NCBI GenBank assembly: GCA_002724975.1
Contig: PBQF01000009.1
Coordinates: 4,874-11,944 of the forward strand
DNA from: Parcubacteria group bacterium
Lineage (GTDB): Bacteria > Patescibacteriota > Minisyncoccia > Phycocordibacterales > GCA-002724975
Length of the DNA stretch: 7,071 bases
Direction: 5' to 3'
Under the pieces are notes generated by a model. The model had not been told where the DNA came from. It did not search any database and saw only the letters and a list, made by a program, of their open reading frames with translations. How positions within the stretch are numbered: the first letter of the stretch is position 1; the number at the start of each line of letters is the position of its first letter. The position numbers and the translations under genes are program-made. Shown here piece after piece: positions 6,367 through 7,071 of this stretch.

Positions 6367-6745
6367 AATCTCTGCATTTAACGATAAGATTTACATCCGG
6401 GATCTCTCGATACGCTGTATAATCGGTGTTAATCAGGATGAACGGATAGAGAAGCAGGACGTTGTTATCAATGTTATCCTGTTTACCGATACCAGGAAAG
6501 CAGGACAGACAGATGCCTTGGAGGATTCGGTTGATTATAAAAAAGTTAAAAAAGCTATTCTTTCTCTGGTAGAGACTTCGGAATTTTTGCTGATTGAAAA
6601 ACTTGCTGATGAAATAGCAAAAATCTGTCTTGATGATTCGAAAGTACAAAAAGTTGATGTGACAGTTGATAAACCCGGTGCGTTAAGATATACTCGTTCT
6701 GTAGCGGTTGAAATTGTCCGTACAAGAGAAAGCTATGGACAATAA
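6359..6745 (+). CDS. folB: dihydroneopterin aldolase FolB
   Basis: Cleaves 7,8-dihydroneopterin to 6-hydroxymethyl-7,8-dihydropterin and glycolaldehyde in folate biosynthesis; FolB enzymes are cytoplasmic octamers (family knowledge). Seen in 128 residues: I13-R-D-L-S-I near the start, I22-G-V-N-Q-D-E28 with the conserved Glu, D59-Y60 with the active-site Tyr, L78-I-E80-K-L-A with the Glu that holds the pterin ring, and K105-P-G-A with the catalytic Lys. All key residues are present and the length is normal for the family. ATG 6359 is chosen because it follows AAAGGAG and gives the usual N-terminus. It overlaps the folM stop by 8 bases and the folK start by 11, so the three genes are surely one operon and translationally coupled. 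An epimerase activity (FolX-like, dihydroneopterin to dihydromonapterin) is possible and would suit the FolM neighbour. Confidence 0.93.
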   Translation: MSEISAFNDKIYIRDLSIRCIIGVNQDERIEKQDVVINVILFTDTRKAGQTDALEDSVDYKKVKKAILSLVETSEFLLIEKLADEIAKICLDDSKVQKVDVTVDKPGALRYTRSVAVEIVRTRESYGQ

Positions 6746-7071
6746 CGTAGTTGAGGCGTACATAGGCGTTGGTAGTAATATAGAGTCGGAAAGTAATATT
6801 GCTGATGCCCTGATACGTTTAAGTAAGCGCGTGGATATAACGGGGATCTCTTCTTTTTACAAAACTGCTCCACTTTTAAGAGAGAATCAGGACAATTATT
6901 TAAACGGTGTATGGCAGATAAGTACTTCCAAATCTCTGGAGGAACTGAAGGTTGGCGTACTGAGAAGGATAGAAAAGGAGTTGTATCGCAACAGGGAGTC
7001 TGATAAATACGCATCAAGAACAATAGATCTGGATCTGTTGCTTTATGGCGATATGGTAATACAAGAAAGCG
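6735..7071 (+). CDS. folK: 6-hydroxymethyl-7,8-dihydropterin pyrophosphokinase FolK (3' end cut by window)
   Basis: Transfers pyrophosphate from ATP to 6-hydroxymethyl-7,8-dihydropterin, the step after FolB (family knowledge). The 112 visible residues show Y9-I-G-V-G-S-N, S39-S-F-Y-K-T-A-P, D53-N-Y-L-N-G-V and the signature S94-R95-T-I-D98-L-D100-L-L-L-Y-G, in which D98 and D100 match the two Mg-binding aspartates and R95 the ATP-contacting Arg of E. coli HPPK. Family members are about 160 residues, so roughly the last 50 lie beyond the right edge; the cut is from the window, not a mutation. The start at ATG 6735 lies inside folB (11-base overlap), with a weak AAGAG at 6724-6728. Whether a folP follows or is fused cannot be seen. 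Confidence 0.94.
   Translation, partial: MDNNVVEAYIGVGSNIESESNIADALIRLSKRVDITGISSFYKTAPLLRENQDNYLNGVWQISTSKSLEELKVGVLRRIEKELYRNRESDKYASRTIDLDLLLYGDMVIQES

Noticed and set aside
6344..7023. Minus-strand open frames opposite folB (6344-6649) and folK (6733-7023)
   Set aside because: Both are antisense to genes with full catalytic motifs and show no protein signature.

Overview
The window looks like a piece of chromosome from an AT-rich, Gram-negative bacterium. The M48 protease is a predicted lipoprotein whose +2 residue would send it to the outer membrane, and all genes are bacterial housekeeping or redox types. No mobile element, tRNA, rRNA or CRISPR array is visible. The style of the molybdoenzyme and of the PDZ-M48 protease would suit an environmental anaerobe, for example an anammox-type planctomycete or a deltaproteobacterium. 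That is a weak guess from memory of related proteins, not something the sequence proves.

Layout. On the minus strand, reading from about 1909 down to 39, lie a CysQ-type 3'(2'),5'-bisphosphate nucleotidase and a lipoprotein M48 metalloprotease with a PDZ domain. They are joined by a TAATG stop/start overlap. A 156-bp AT-rich divergent region (1910-2065) carries a candidate promoter for each direction.

On the plus strand, 2066-5479 is a tight three-gene unit: a soluble molybdopterin/[4Fe-4S] oxidoreductase of unknown substrate, a heme-oxygenase-fold protein with a plausible diiron ligand set, and an RluE-type 23S rRNA pseudouridine synthase without an S4 domain. After a 131-bp gap with a good extended -10 promoter and a 7-bp dyad, a folate/pterin operon begins: a FolM/PTR1-type short-chain dehydrogenase, FolB and FolK. 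These three genes overlap one another, and FolK runs off the right edge.

How the genes fit together. FolB and FolK catalyse consecutive steps from dihydroneopterin to 6-hydroxymethyl-dihydropterin pyrophosphate. The FolM-like reductase probably supplies reduced pterin or tetrahydrofolate. The molybdoenzyme and the heme-oxygenase-like protein are probably co-expressed and may act on the same unknown compound; this pair is the most novel part of the window.

Start-site corrections. The heme-oxygenase-like gene probably starts at TTG 4151, downstream of a perfect GGAGGTGA. FolM has no ATG, GTG or TTG before its nucleotide-binding motif and seems to start at CTG 5611. FolB starts at ATG 6359, not further upstream.
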